NCBI GenBank assembly: GCA_016935935.1
Contig: JAFGPZ010000244.1
Span: 1-16,399 of the forward strand
Origin: Deltaproteobacteria bacterium
Lineage (GTDB): Bacteria; Desulfobacterota; Syntrophia; Syntrophales; UBA2210
Reading direction: 5' to 3'
Length of the DNA stretch: 16,399 bases
The translations under genes and the position numbers were made by a program. Positions 7,248-14,356 of the stretch are shown piece by piece; the stretch's first letter is position 1, and the number at the start of each line of letters is the position of its first letter. The notes below the pieces were generated by a model. That model was not told the DNA's origin. It saw only the letters and a list, made by a program, of their open reading frames with translations, and searched no databases.

Positions 7248-7253
7248 TATAGT
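7248..7253 (+). promoter_or_regulatory. hcp promoter -10 box
   Basis: TATAGT matches five of six sigma-70 -10 positions. The -35 position 17 bp upstream reads AGGAAA, very poor, as expected for an activator-dependent promoter. The predicted start is about 7260, giving a 39-nt leader. Confidence 0.55.
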
Positions 7254-7286
7254 GGCTTCAACAGTGTTATTTATAAATACATTATG

Positions 7287-7293
7287 AAGGAGG
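7287..7293 (+). promoter_or_regulatory. Ribosome binding site that fixes the hcp start
   Basis: AAGGAGG ends 5 nt before the ATG at 7299. An in-frame ATG at 7284 precedes this site and would place it inside the coding sequence, so 7299 is the start. The resulting N-terminus MFCFQCQET matches the family. Confidence 0.85.
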
Positions 7294-7298
7294 ATATC

Positions 7299-8936
7299 AT
7301 GTTCTGTTTTCAGTGTCAGGAAACCGCTAAAAACAATGGTTGCACCGTCAGAGGCATGTGCGGTAAGCCGGAAGAAACCGCCGATCTTCAGGATCTGCTC
7401 ATTTACGTGTGCAAGGGAATTTCAGTCTACGGAGAAAAGTTGAAGGAAAAGGGCATTGTGGATAAAGAGGCCGCCCGCTTCATAACGAAGGCCCTTTTTA
7501 CCACCATAACCAACGCCGCCTGGAACGATGATGTGATCATCGAGAGGATCAGCGAAGGCATCAAGGTCAGAGATGCAGTCAGGAAAAAAGTCGGAGCCTT
7601 ATCCGGTCCGCTCCCTGATTGCGCCACATGGAAACCTAAGGAAAGGGAAGAGATCCTGGTCAAGGCCATGTCCGGCGACCTTCGAATTACGGCCCTCCAG
7701 AACGAGGACGTGCGCTCCCTTAGAGAGCTGCTCACCATCGGCTGCAAGGGAATATCCGCTTATGCGGATCACGCGGCCCTCCTCGGTCATGAAAAGGATG
7801 ACATTTACGGCTTTCTCATGGAAGCACTGGAATCCACTACCAGAGATCTATCGGTAGATGAAATGATAGCCATGGTCATGAAGGCCGGAGAAATGGCGGT
7901 CAATACCATGGCTCTTCTGGATACGGCCAATACCAAAGCCTATGGCAATCCCGAGATTACAGAAGTCAATATCGGCGTCCGCAAAAATCCCGGAATTTTG
8001 ATCTCCGGCCACGATCTGAAAGACATGGAAGAACTCCTCAAAGAGACCGAAGGAACGGGTGTGGATGTTTACACACACGGTGAAATGTTGCCGGCAAACT
8101 ACTATCCCGCTTTCAAGAAGTATAACCACTTCGTGGGCAACTACGGCGGTTCATGGTGGCACCAGAACGAGGAATTTGAATCCTTCAAGGGTCCTGTTAT
8201 TTTAACCACCAACTGTCTGATTCCGATAAAGAAGGGTAATACCTATCTTGACAGGCTCTTTACCACCGGAGTTGTCAGCTATCCCGGAGCCAAGCATATT
8301 GCCGACAGGCCGCAGGGTGGATCAAAGGACTTTTCAGCAGTCGTGAAACTGGCAAAGAAATGCGAGCCACCGGAGGAGATAGAGTCCGGCAAAATCGTGG
8401 GAGGTTTCGCGCATAACCAGATGATTACTCTCGCCGATAAGGTTATCGATGCTGTTAAGTCGGGAGCCATAAAACGCTTCGTCGTAATGGCAGGTTGTGA
8501 CGGCAGACATAAAACCCGCAGTTACTTCACGGAATTGGCCGAAAAACTTCCAAAAGATACGGTTATTCTTACGGCTGGATGCGCCAAGTATCGTTACAAC
8601 AAACTGTCTCTGGGCGACATAGACGGCATTCCAAGAGTACTGGATGCGGGTCAGTGCAATGATTCCTACTCGCTGGCTGTGGTTGCCCTCAAACTCAAAG
8701 AGGCATTCGGGCTCAATGATATCAACGAACTGCCCATTTCCTATGATATAGCCTGGTACGAGCAGAAGGCCGTGGCCGTACTGCTGGCCTTACTGTTTCT
8801 CGGCGTTAAAGGAATACGACTCGGTCCAACCCTGCCGGCTTTTCTGTCTCCCAATGTAGCCAAGGTACTGGTGGAAAAATTCAATATTATGCCCATTTCG
8901 ACACCGGAGGAAGATCTTAAGGCTATCTTGGGGTAG
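7299..8936 (+). CDS. hcp: Hybrid cluster protein (hydroxylamine reductase), class I
   Basis: Cytoplasmic iron-sulfur protein of nitrosative-stress defence; the family reduces hydroxylamine to ammonia in vitro and NO to N2O. 545 residues, normal length. N-terminal cysteines Cys3, Cys6, Cys15 and Cys21 give the CX2CX8CX5C spacing of class I proteins, which carry a cubane cluster and are typical of strict anaerobes. All eight hybrid-cluster ligands are present: His238, Glu262, Cys306, Cys400, Cys428, Cys453, Glu488 and Lys490. All are shifted by six from the Desulfovibrio vulgaris numbering as I recall it. No Hcr-type reductase follows, as is usual for class I. Probably activated through the palindrome at 7211-7226. 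Identity is very secure. Confidence 0.98.
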   Translation: MFCFQCQETAKNNGCTVRGMCGKPEETADLQDLLIYVCKGISVYGEKLKEKGIVDKEAARFITKALFTTITNAAWNDDVIIERISEGIKVRDAVRKKVGALSGPLPDCATWKPKEREEILVKAMSGDLRITALQNEDVRSLRELLTIGCKGISAYADHAALLGHEKDDIYGFLMEALESTTRDLSVDEMIAMVMKAGEMAVNTMALLDTANTKAYGNPEITEVNIGVRKNPGILISGHDLKDMEELLKETEGTGVDVYTHGEMLPANYYPAFKKYNHFVGNYGGSWWHQNEEFESFKGPVILTTNCLIPIKKGNTYLDRLFTTGVVSYPGAKHIADRPQGGSKDFSAVVKLAKKCEPPEEIESGKIVGGFAHNQMITLADKVIDAVKSGAIKRFVVMAGCDGRHKTRSYFTELAEKLPKDTVILTAGCAKYRYNKLSLGDIDGIPRVLDAGQCNDSYSLAVVALKLKEAFGLNDINELPISYDIAWYEQKAVAVLLALLFLGVKGIRLGPTLPAFLSPNVAKVLVEKFNIMPISTPEEDLKAILG

Positions 8937-8949
8937 TTTCATAATCTCA

Positions 8950-8978
8950 GGGAGATCAGTCCTGCAGGGCTGGTCCCC
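8950..8978. other. Stem-loop between hcp and the MFS gene
   Basis: GATCAGTCC (8954-8962) pairs with GGGCTGGTC (8967-8975) around TGCA, with two G-T wobbles. GGG (8950-8952) pairs with CCC (8976-8978) past one bulged A, giving about 12 pairs. It starts 13 nt after the hcp stop, where a terminator would sit, but no T-run follows. It may be a weak or factor-assisted terminator or a 3'-end stabiliser. Confidence 0.4.
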
Positions 8979-8990
8979 CACAAATCGAAG

Positions 8991-8996
8991 AAGGAG
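8991..8996 (+). promoter_or_regulatory. Ribosome binding site pointing to an AUA start codon
   Basis: AAGGAG is followed by 8 nt and then ATA at 9005. It is 44 nt from the first in-frame ATG (9041), far too distant to serve that codon. No ATG, GTG or TTG occurs in this frame between the upstream in-frame stop (8942) and 9041. Confidence 0.6.
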
Positions 8997-9004
8997 TCAG
9001 GACA

Positions 9005-10336
9005 ATAACAAAAACGAAACGAGCCGTATGGGGATGGGCGATGTATGACTGGGCAAATTCCGCCTTTGCCACTACGGTCATCGCAGGATTTTTCCCTATT
9101 TTCTTTAAACAGTACTGGAGCTTCGGAACCGATGTCAATACTAGCACGGCCCTCCTCGGTATTGCCAATTCCATCTCCAGCCTGATCGTCGCGTTACTGG
9201 CGCCAATACTTGGTGCAATTGCCGACGGCGGTTCTCTCAGGAAAAGACTTCTCATCCTCTTCGCCTATCTGGGCGTCCTTATGACGGCTTCACTCTTTAT
9301 GGTTGGCAAGGGCAACTGGGCCGGGGCAATCTTCATCTACACCTTGGGAAACATTGGATTTGCAGGCGCCAACGTCTTTTACGACTCCCTGCTCCCCAGT
9401 GTGGCAGGAAAGGAAAATATCGATTATGTGTCGGGGCTGGGTTACGGCCTTGGGTATCTTGGAGGAGGACTACTCTTTTTTTTCAACGTATGGATGACAA
9501 TGTCGCCGGCAACCTTCGGACTTCCAGATGCCGGCTACGCTGTAAGGATCTCCTTTGTCACCGTGGCGGCATGGTGGGGATTATTCACCATCTTTACAAT
9601 CCTGTGGGTGCCGGAGGCGAAAACTCACGCGCCAAAGGAAGGAATGAGGAAAATCATAAGGGAGGGCTTCCGGCGCGTTGAGGGCACATTCAAGGAGATC
9701 CGCCACATGAAGACCATTCTCCTCTTCCTCGTGGCTTACTGGTGCTATATCGACGGCGTCGATACCATCATCAGGATGGCCGTCGACTATGGTATGTCCA
9801 TTGGCTTTGATTCCAGCGATCTCATTATTGCCCTGCTGCTTGTGCAATTCATTGGCTTTCCAGCTGCTCTCGTCTTTGGAAAACTGGGACAGCATTGGGA
9901 TACGAAAAAGTCCATATATCTGGCTATCGCCATCTATGTCTTTATAACGCTGTGGGGCATGATGATGGAAAGGAAAGAAGAGTTCTACATTCTTGCCATC
10001 ATGATTGGTCTCGTCCAGGGAGGGATTCAGGCACTGAGCCGGTCTTACTATTCACGGCTTATTCCGAAGAACCGGACCGCCGAATTCTATGGATTTTACA
10101 ATATGCTGGGTAAATTTGCCGCCATACTGGGGCCTCTCTTTATCGGCATGACGGGGCTGTTTGCAAGGCGGTTATTATTACCCGATTCACCAACGCCGAC
10201 AGAGATTTTCCATGTGGGTCAGTTGGCGGCGCGATGGGGCATGTCCTCCATCCTGATACTGTTCATAGCCGGGGCCGTTATTTTCTCATTTGTCGATGAA
10301 GAAAAAGGGAAGGAGGAGGCCGCCCAACTCAAATAG
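9005..10336 (+). CDS. MFS transporter, UMF1 / Atg22-like family
   Basis: Predicted twelve-helix inner-membrane permease of the UMF1 (Atg22-like) branch of the major facilitator superfamily. Seen: the N-terminal family signature MYDWANSAFATTVIAGFFP, a helix-2/3 loop with DGGSLRKR, and the C-terminal signature GGIQALSRSYYSRLIP followed by AEFYGFYNMLGKFAAILGP. The protein is 443 residues from ATA at 9005, or 431 from ATG at 9041. I chose ATA because the good AAGGAG fits only it and because the added residues TKTKRAVWGWA match the usual family lead-in (relatives start a dozen or so residues before YDWANSAF). An error turning ATG into ATA is the alternative. It lies 68 nt after hcp and could be co-transcribed. 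Substrate unknown; some yeast homologues export amino acids from the vacuole. Confidence 0.88.
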   Translation: MTKTKRAVWGWAMYDWANSAFATTVIAGFFPIFFKQYWSFGTDVNTSTALLGIANSISSLIVALLAPILGAIADGGSLRKRLLILFAYLGVLMTASLFMVGKGNWAGAIFIYTLGNIGFAGANVFYDSLLPSVAGKENIDYVSGLGYGLGYLGGGLLFFFNVWMTMSPATFGLPDAGYAVRISFVTVAAWWGLFTIFTILWVPEAKTHAPKEGMRKIIREGFRRVEGTFKEIRHMKTILLFLVAYWCYIDGVDTIIRMAVDYGMSIGFDSSDLIIALLLVQFIGFPAALVFGKLGQHWDTKKSIYLAIAIYVFITLWGMMMERKEEFYILAIMIGLVQGGIQALSRSYYSRLIPKNRTAEFYGFYNMLGKFAAILGPLFIGMTGLFARRLLLPDSPTPTEIFHVGQLAARWGMSSILILFIAGAVIFSFVDEEKGKEEAAQLK

Positions 10337-10426
10337 CGCCGCCGATCTCGTCCCTATATAAAAATTTCTGGCATATTTTGAAATAATCTGTAAAAAGACA
10401 GGTAAGTAAATCAGGAGGAAAAGACT

Positions 10427-11728
10427 ATGATATACAATGACGAATTTGAAACTTTACCAAGGGAGGCATTGCAGGCTCTGCAGTTAAAGAGACTCAGGCA
10501 GGCCGTCCGGCGAGTCTATCACACCGTTGGCTTTTACAGACAGGCATTCGATAATGCCGGTGTAACTCCTGATGATATTAAGACGATTTCAGACATTCAG
10601 AAACTGCCTCTTACGACGAAGGAAGACCTTAAGGATAATTACCCCTTTGGTCTCTTTGCCGTTCCCATGAGCAATATAGTGCGACTTCATGCGTCATCGG
10701 GAACGACTGGGAAATCGACGGTTGTGGGCTATACTAAAAGGGATATAGAAACGTGGTCGGAACTGATGGCGCGATCCTTCGTAGCGGCTGGACTCACTCA
10801 GAATGACATCATACACAACGCTTACGGATACGGCCTTTTTACGGGAGGACTTGGGACTCACTATGGAGCTGAAAAACTGGGCGCAAGTGTGATCCCCATG
10901 TCGGGGGGAAACACGAAGAGGCAGCTCATGATACTTCAGGATTTCGGTCCCACGGCCATCTGTTGTACCCCCTCCTATTTACTCTATCTCACCGAAGAAG
11001 GTGAAAGAATGGGCATAGACATGCGGTCGCTCAAGCTGCGTACGGGGATTTTAGGCGCCGAACCCTGGAGCGAACAGATGAGGCAGGAAATCGAAGACCG
11101 GTTAGGCATCACGGCTCTCGACATCTACGGTCTCTCCGAGGTCATGGGTCCCGGCGTTGCCATGGAATGCAAAGAGGGACGAAAGGGTCTCCATGTCTTC
11201 GAGGACCACTTCATCGTTGAAACTATAAATCCAGAAACAAAGGAAGTAGTGCCACCGGGCGAAGAGGGTGAACTGGTCTTTACCACGCTTACGAAAGAGG
11301 CCTTCCCCCTGATCCGTTATCGGTCAAGGGATATTTCGAAGCTGATAAAGGAGCCCTGTCCCTGCGGCAGGACACATCGGAAGATCGCCCGAATCATTGG
11401 CAGAAGCGACGATATGCTTATCATAAGGGGCGTAAATGTATTCCCCTCACAGATAGAGGGAGTACTCACAGCGATTGAGGGGCTGGAACCCCACTACGAG
11501 ATAATCGCGGACCGTGAAGGGAAAATGGACACCCTCGAGATACGAGTTGAAGTCGGCGAAAACATCTTTTCAGACGAGGTGCGAGGACTGCAGCAGATAG
11601 AAAAACGCATCTCAGAGGATGTAAAAGATTATCTTGGCGTCACTGCAAAGGTAACACTGGTGGGATCTAAAACCCTGCAGCGTTTCGAAGGGAAGGCTCA
11701 ACGTGTAATCGATAAGAGAAAAATCTAA
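10427..11728 (+). CDS. paaK: Phenylacetate-CoA ligase family AMP-forming ligase (PaaK-like)
   Basis: Cytoplasmic ATP-dependent ligase that adenylates a carboxylic acid, classically phenylacetate, and transfers it to CoA. 433 residues, full length for PaaK. Seen: P-loop SSGTTGKS at 90-97, YGLSE at 234-238, YRSRD with Asp302 for ribose binding, [20 protein letters not shown] at 326-344, and the catalytic Lys423 in EGKAQRV. A CPCG motif (311-314) is typical of this family. The start is supported by AGGAGG 8 nt upstream. Only 15 nt separate it from the ACT-domain gene, so they form an operon. In amino-acid-fermenting anaerobes such ligases activate aryl acids made from aromatic amino acids. The exact acid is not determined here, and archaeal homologues have been labelled F390 synthetase. 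Confidence 0.9.
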   Translation: MIYNDEFETLPREALQALQLKRLRQAVRRVYHTVGFYRQAFDNAGVTPDDIKTISDIQKLPLTTKEDLKDNYPFGLFAVPMSNIVRLHASSGTTGKSTVVGYTKRDIETWSELMARSFVAAGLTQNDIIHNAYGYGLFTGGLGTHYGAEKLGASVIPMSGGNTKRQLMILQDFGPTAICCTPSYLLYLTEEGERMGIDMRSLKLRTGILGAEPWSEQMRQEIEDRLGITALDIYGLSEVMGPGVAMECKEGRKGLHVFEDHFIVETINPETKEVVPPGEEGELVFTTLTKEAFPLIRYRSRDISKLIKEPCPCGRTHRKIARIIGRSDDMLIIRGVNVFPSQIEGVLTAIEGLEPHYEIIADREGKMDTLEIRVEVGENIFSDEVRGLQQIEKRISEDVKDYLGVTAKVTLVGSKTLQRFEGKAQRVIDKRKI

Positions 11729-11743
11729 GAGAGGAGGCTTAAC

Positions 11744-12175
11744 ATGAAGGTGGAACAGATCTCCATATTTTTGGAAAACAAGCCGGGCGGCCTGGAATTG
11801 GCAACAGGGGCATTGAAAGATATCGGTATAAATATAAGGGCTCTTGCCCTCGCCGACACCTCCGATTTTGGCATCCTCCGCATTATAGTTAATGACACGG
11901 AGAAGGCCTTAAAGGCCCTTCAGGATAAGGGATTTACGGTAAAGAAATCACACGTAGTCGCCGTAGAGGTACCGGACCGCCCTGGTGGATTTCACAGCAT
12001 CATGGAGGCGCTCTCAAAAAAAGGAATCAACGTGGAGTACACATACGCCTTTGTAGAGAAAAGCGGTGAAAACGCCATAATAATCTTCAGATTCGACAAG
12101 ACCGACGCGGCCATAGATATCCTGATGGAAAAGGGATTCACCGTGCATGGAGGTGAAAGGATCTACGGTTTGTAG
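11744..12175 (+). CDS. Two-ACT-domain regulatory protein paired with the PaaK-like ligase
   Basis: 143 residues made almost wholly of two tandem ACT domains, about 3-66 and 70-141. Each opens with the ligand-loop motif: ENKPGGLELATGALKDIGINI in the first and DRPGGFHSIMEALSKKGINV in the second. There is no catalytic domain. ACT pairs commonly bind amino acids as allosteric ligands. The gene is 15 nt after the ligase with GAGGAGG before its ATG, a neighbour pair widespread in anaerobes and archaea. Inference: it senses an amino acid, perhaps aromatic or branched-chain, and tunes the ligase or the surrounding pathway. Its 3' end overlaps the converging Nudix gene by 13 nt. Confidence 0.9.
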   Translation: MKVEQISIFLENKPGGLELATGALKDIGINIRALALADTSDFGILRIIVNDTEKALKALQDKGFTVKKSHVVAVEVPDRPGGFHSIMEALSKKGINVEYTYAFVEKSGENAIIIFRFDKTDAAIDILMEKGFTVHGGERIYGL

Positions 12176-12597
12176 TTCCGGGCAGTTTTAAGCACCTTCA
12201 GCGTATTTTTGGACACCGGAATTTTGCCGAGATCTTTCATTCTAACCCATCGGGCCTCGAGGGCGTCATCGCCGCCCTGCGGTTCACCGCTGACATAGTC
12301 GGCGATAAGATCAACTATGACATAATGAAAACGGATCTTGTCCCCTTCGTCTTTTTTTATAAGTTCAAAGGTGATGTGGGGCGGGAGTTTTGCCTTGATT
12401 TCAATCCCCGTCTCTTCCATGATTTCGCGTTCAGCAGCGCCCTGCAATGTTTCTCCCAGTTTCAGGTTCCCCCCTGGGATTGCCCAAAGTCCCTTCCCGG
12501 GGTTAAAGCCTCTCTTCACGAGCAAGACTGCATCATCCTTGATCACAATTGCCCCAACTCCAACCCTTGGGTACCCGGGATATTCTCTACTCGACAT
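12163..12597 (-). CDS. Nudix hydrolase (MutT / ADP-ribose pyrophosphatase-like)
   Basis: Cytoplasmic hydrolase of nucleoside-diphosphate-linked compounds; 144 residues, normal for a single-domain Nudix protein. The Nudix box GX5EX7REUXEEXGU is complete at residues 43-65: Gly43, Glu49, then REIMEETGI at 57-65, which supplies the metal-binding glutamates. The lead-in RVGVGAIVIKDDAVLLVKRG resembles ADP-ribose-type members, but the substrate cannot be fixed from sequence. GGAGG lies 10 nt before the ATG. It is the last gene of a minus-strand set (46 nt after the NRDE gene) that includes a Sir2 enzyme, whose product is an ADP-ribose ester, so a clean-up role is plausible. Confidence 0.92.
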   Translation of the reverse strand: MSSREYPGYPRVGVGAIVIKDDAVLLVKRGFNPGKGLWAIPGGNLKLGETLQGAAEREIMEETGIEIKAKLPPHITFELIKKDEGDKIRFHYVIVDLIADYVSGEPQGGDDALEARWVRMKDLGKIPVSKNTLKVLKTARNYKP

Positions 12598-12643
12598 AGA
12601 TATTGAACCTCCAAAAAAAGATAAACTGATAAATTTTCAGTGA

Positions 12644-13456
12644 TTAATGTCGACGGCATGATAAAACTCTCGGTTTGTTGCGGGAGATTTTTTCGTTTTT
12701 AAGTTCAACCGTCCTCGTCTCTTGATCCACTTTTCCAGCATCGAAAGTCCTCTCAGTAAATCTCACTGTATCATAACTGTCAATCAGGATAACCGTTGAA
12801 GAACGAGTCCCATAGCCTGGACTCTTGATAAATATGGGAGATAGAATCCTCTCAAGCTCCATGCCAACTCCCGTATCGGGAAGCAGAGTGTCATCCGGCC
12901 ATGCTGTATCAGCGAGTGCATCAAAAATTGCCTCTTCCGAAGGACTCTCTCTATCAGAAAGAAGTCTGGCAAACATCTCTTTCCCTCGCTCCACCTTAGG
13001 CCATGGTGTGTCCAGCAGGTGATTGCTCAAGCCGTGTATTCCCTCATCTATCTCCCGAATAACATTACCTCTGTTTGAAAAATAGAATAGCCGTGACAGG
13101 TCTCCCACAATAATATTGAAGCCGTTGTATTCGCTCGCAGTCGGTCGGATTCTTTTAATGAATTCCTCCGGTCTCTCATCACCGCGGAGGAAATCGCTGA
13201 CCAGAATTCCGCGAGAAGGGGCATCCTCCTTTCGAGCCAGCGGATCACGAAAATTTGTGATGGCGGCTATTCGTCCCGACTTCGTTAATCCGAGCCATGT
13301 TCCTCCTCCCCGCAAATCTCTCCCCGCGATAATATTTGGCTCCTCATCCCAAAAGGCCACCGGGGCGGAAGGTCTTTCATAGAATTCGTCGCGGTTTGCC
13401 CCAAACACAAGGGGATATAGAGGATGATACTTGTAAGCAAAAATGATAAGGCACAT
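12644..13456 (-). CDS. NRDE family protein (TANGO2-like)
   Basis: 270 residues, the usual size of the NRDE/TANGO2 family. The protein begins MCLIIFAY, with a Cys at position 2 as in the family, and carries the naming motif ANRDEFYERP at 20-29. GRDLRGGGTWLGL (45-57) and ITNFRDP (66-72) follow. The family resembles Ntn-hydrolases in N-terminal layout; eukaryotic TANGO2 has been linked to heme trafficking and lipid metabolism, and the bacterial role is unclear. No strong Shine-Dalgarno precedes the ATG at 13456, but the conserved MC N-terminus fixes it. It sits 39 nt downstream of the Sir2 gene and is probably in the same operon. Cytoplasmic; no signal peptide. Confidence 0.9.
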   Translation of the reverse strand: MCLIIFAYKYHPLYPLVFGANRDEFYERPSAPVAFWDEEPNIIAGRDLRGGGTWLGLTKSGRIAAITNFRDPLARKEDAPSRGILVSDFLRGDERPEEFIKRIRPTASEYNGFNIIVGDLSRLFYFSNRGNVIREIDEGIHGLSNHLLDTPWPKVERGKEMFARLLSDRESPSEEAIFDALADTAWPDDTLLPDTGVGMELERILSPIFIKSPGYGTRSSTVILIDSYDTVRFTERTFDAGKVDQETRTVELKNEKISRNKPRVLSCRRH

Positions 13457-13495
13457 AATATTTACTTTGAAACTTTCAGCTGATGGTTAATGGAG

Positions 13496-14293
13496 TTATG
13501 CTCTTTGAAGCGCCTTTGCCACAGATTCTTTCGCCGACTCCACAATCCAGTCCATTATATCGCCGGCGTTCCTATGTATGAGGACATCGGCCTTTGTGTC
13601 CAAAGGAGTGTCGCCGATATTAATGATTACCAGTTTCGCGCCGCCCTCCTTGGCATATAAAGGCATGAAGGCTGCCGGTTGCACTACCAGGGAAGAGCCC
13701 ACAACAATGAAGAGGTCACACTCACTAGAGTGACGTGTGGCTGCTTCCATTGCCTTCTCAGGGAGCGTCTCGCCGAAAAATACTATGTCAGGTTTCAGGG
13801 TGCCAAAGCATTTTCTGCAGGGCGGTTCTTCCATGCCGTCCTTCAGCATCTGCTCCACATAATCGATTGGAAAAACGGCCTGGCAATCAAGGCATCTTGC
13901 GCGTTTCATGTTCCCGTGAAGCTCCAAAACACTGTCGGGAGAATTCCCCGCCTTCTGATGGAGATTATCGATATTCTGTGTAATGACGCAGTCCAACCTG
14001 CCAAGCGCCTCCATTTCAGCGATGGCGTAATGGGCCCTGTTGGGTTCCACATCAGAGAAAAATCCCTCTCCAAACAGTATTTTCCACTGCCTTTTTCTGG
14101 TATCCGCGCTCTGTAAAAATTTATGTATGGTAAAATCGTCTGGATCGAATCTGCTCCAGATTCCACCGGGACCACGGAAATCAGGTATGCCAGACTCGGT
14201 GCTGACGCCGGCTCCGGTAAAGACCACAACCCTGTCTGAATCAAGGATCATGTCTGCCACCAGTTGTATCTTCGTATCTAAATCACTGTCCAT
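13496..14293 (-). CDS. Sir2 family NAD-dependent protein deacylase
   Basis: Removes acyl groups from lysines using NAD+, releasing nicotinamide and an O-acyl-ADP-ribose; cytoplasmic. From ATG at 14293 it is 265 residues. Seen: the NAD-binding motif GAGVSTESGIPDFRG (27-41), TQNIDNLHQKAG (105-116), catalytic His126 in LHGN, zinc ligands Cys134, Cys137, Cys159 and Cys162, and VVGSSLVVQPA (197-207). The ATG at 14293 follows an AAGGGA site and fits usual Sir2 length. An in-frame TTG at 14350 would add 19 unfamiliar residues and is less likely. The SIRT5-type Tyr/Arg pair that marks desuccinylases is not evident, so deacetylation is the simplest guess. Likely co-transcribed with the NRDE gene, 39 nt downstream. 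Confidence 0.95.
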   Translation of the reverse strand: MDSDLDTKIQLVADMILDSDRVVVFTGAGVSTESGIPDFRGPGGIWSRFDPDDFTIHKFLQSADTRKRQWKILFGEGFFSDVEPNRAHYAIAEMEALGRLDCVITQNIDNLHQKAGNSPDSVLELHGNMKRARCLDCQAVFPIDYVEQMLKDGMEEPPCRKCFGTLKPDIVFFGETLPEKAMEAATRHSSECDLFIVVGSSLVVQPAAFMPLYAKEGGAKLVIINIGDTPLDTKADVLIHRNAGDIMDWIVESAKESVAKALQRA

Positions 14294-14356
14294 AATTTCC
14301 CTTATTCCAGAATTGATGGATGAACCTATACCACAAAAGGCAACACGCAAGAATTT

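Larger units (their letters stand above)
6802..7298. other. Divergent intergenic region between the exporter operon and hcp
   Basis: 497 nt without a convincing gene. From left to right it contains the hlyD ribosome site, a 12-bp GC hairpin, a candidate minus-strand -10 box (7016-7021), a nested palindrome (7091-7132), a Crp/Fnr-type operator (7211-7226), a plus-strand -10 box (7248-7253) and the hcp ribosome site. Base composition is more AT-rich than the genes on either side. The stretch 6872-7015, the leader of the exporter transcript, shows no riboswitch fold that I recognise. Confidence 0.7.

Noticed and set aside
10360..10400. Sigma-54-like TGGCAT...TTGA element before the PaaK-like gene
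   Set aside because: The -12 half reads TTGA rather than TTGC, and no enhancer-binding protein or upstream site is evident. The match is too weak in AT-rich sequence.
12613..12641. ACTGA/TCAGT stem followed by seven T on the minus strand, between the NRDE and Nudix genes
   Set aside because: The stem is only 5 bp and AT-rich, with a 7-nt loop, and the T-run starts 5 nt away. It is unlikely to terminate, and the gene spacing fits an operon.
14294..14350. Longer Sir2 start at TTG 14350
   Set aside because: It would add residues unlike Sir2 N-termini. ATG at 14293 has an AAGGGA site and gives a normal length.
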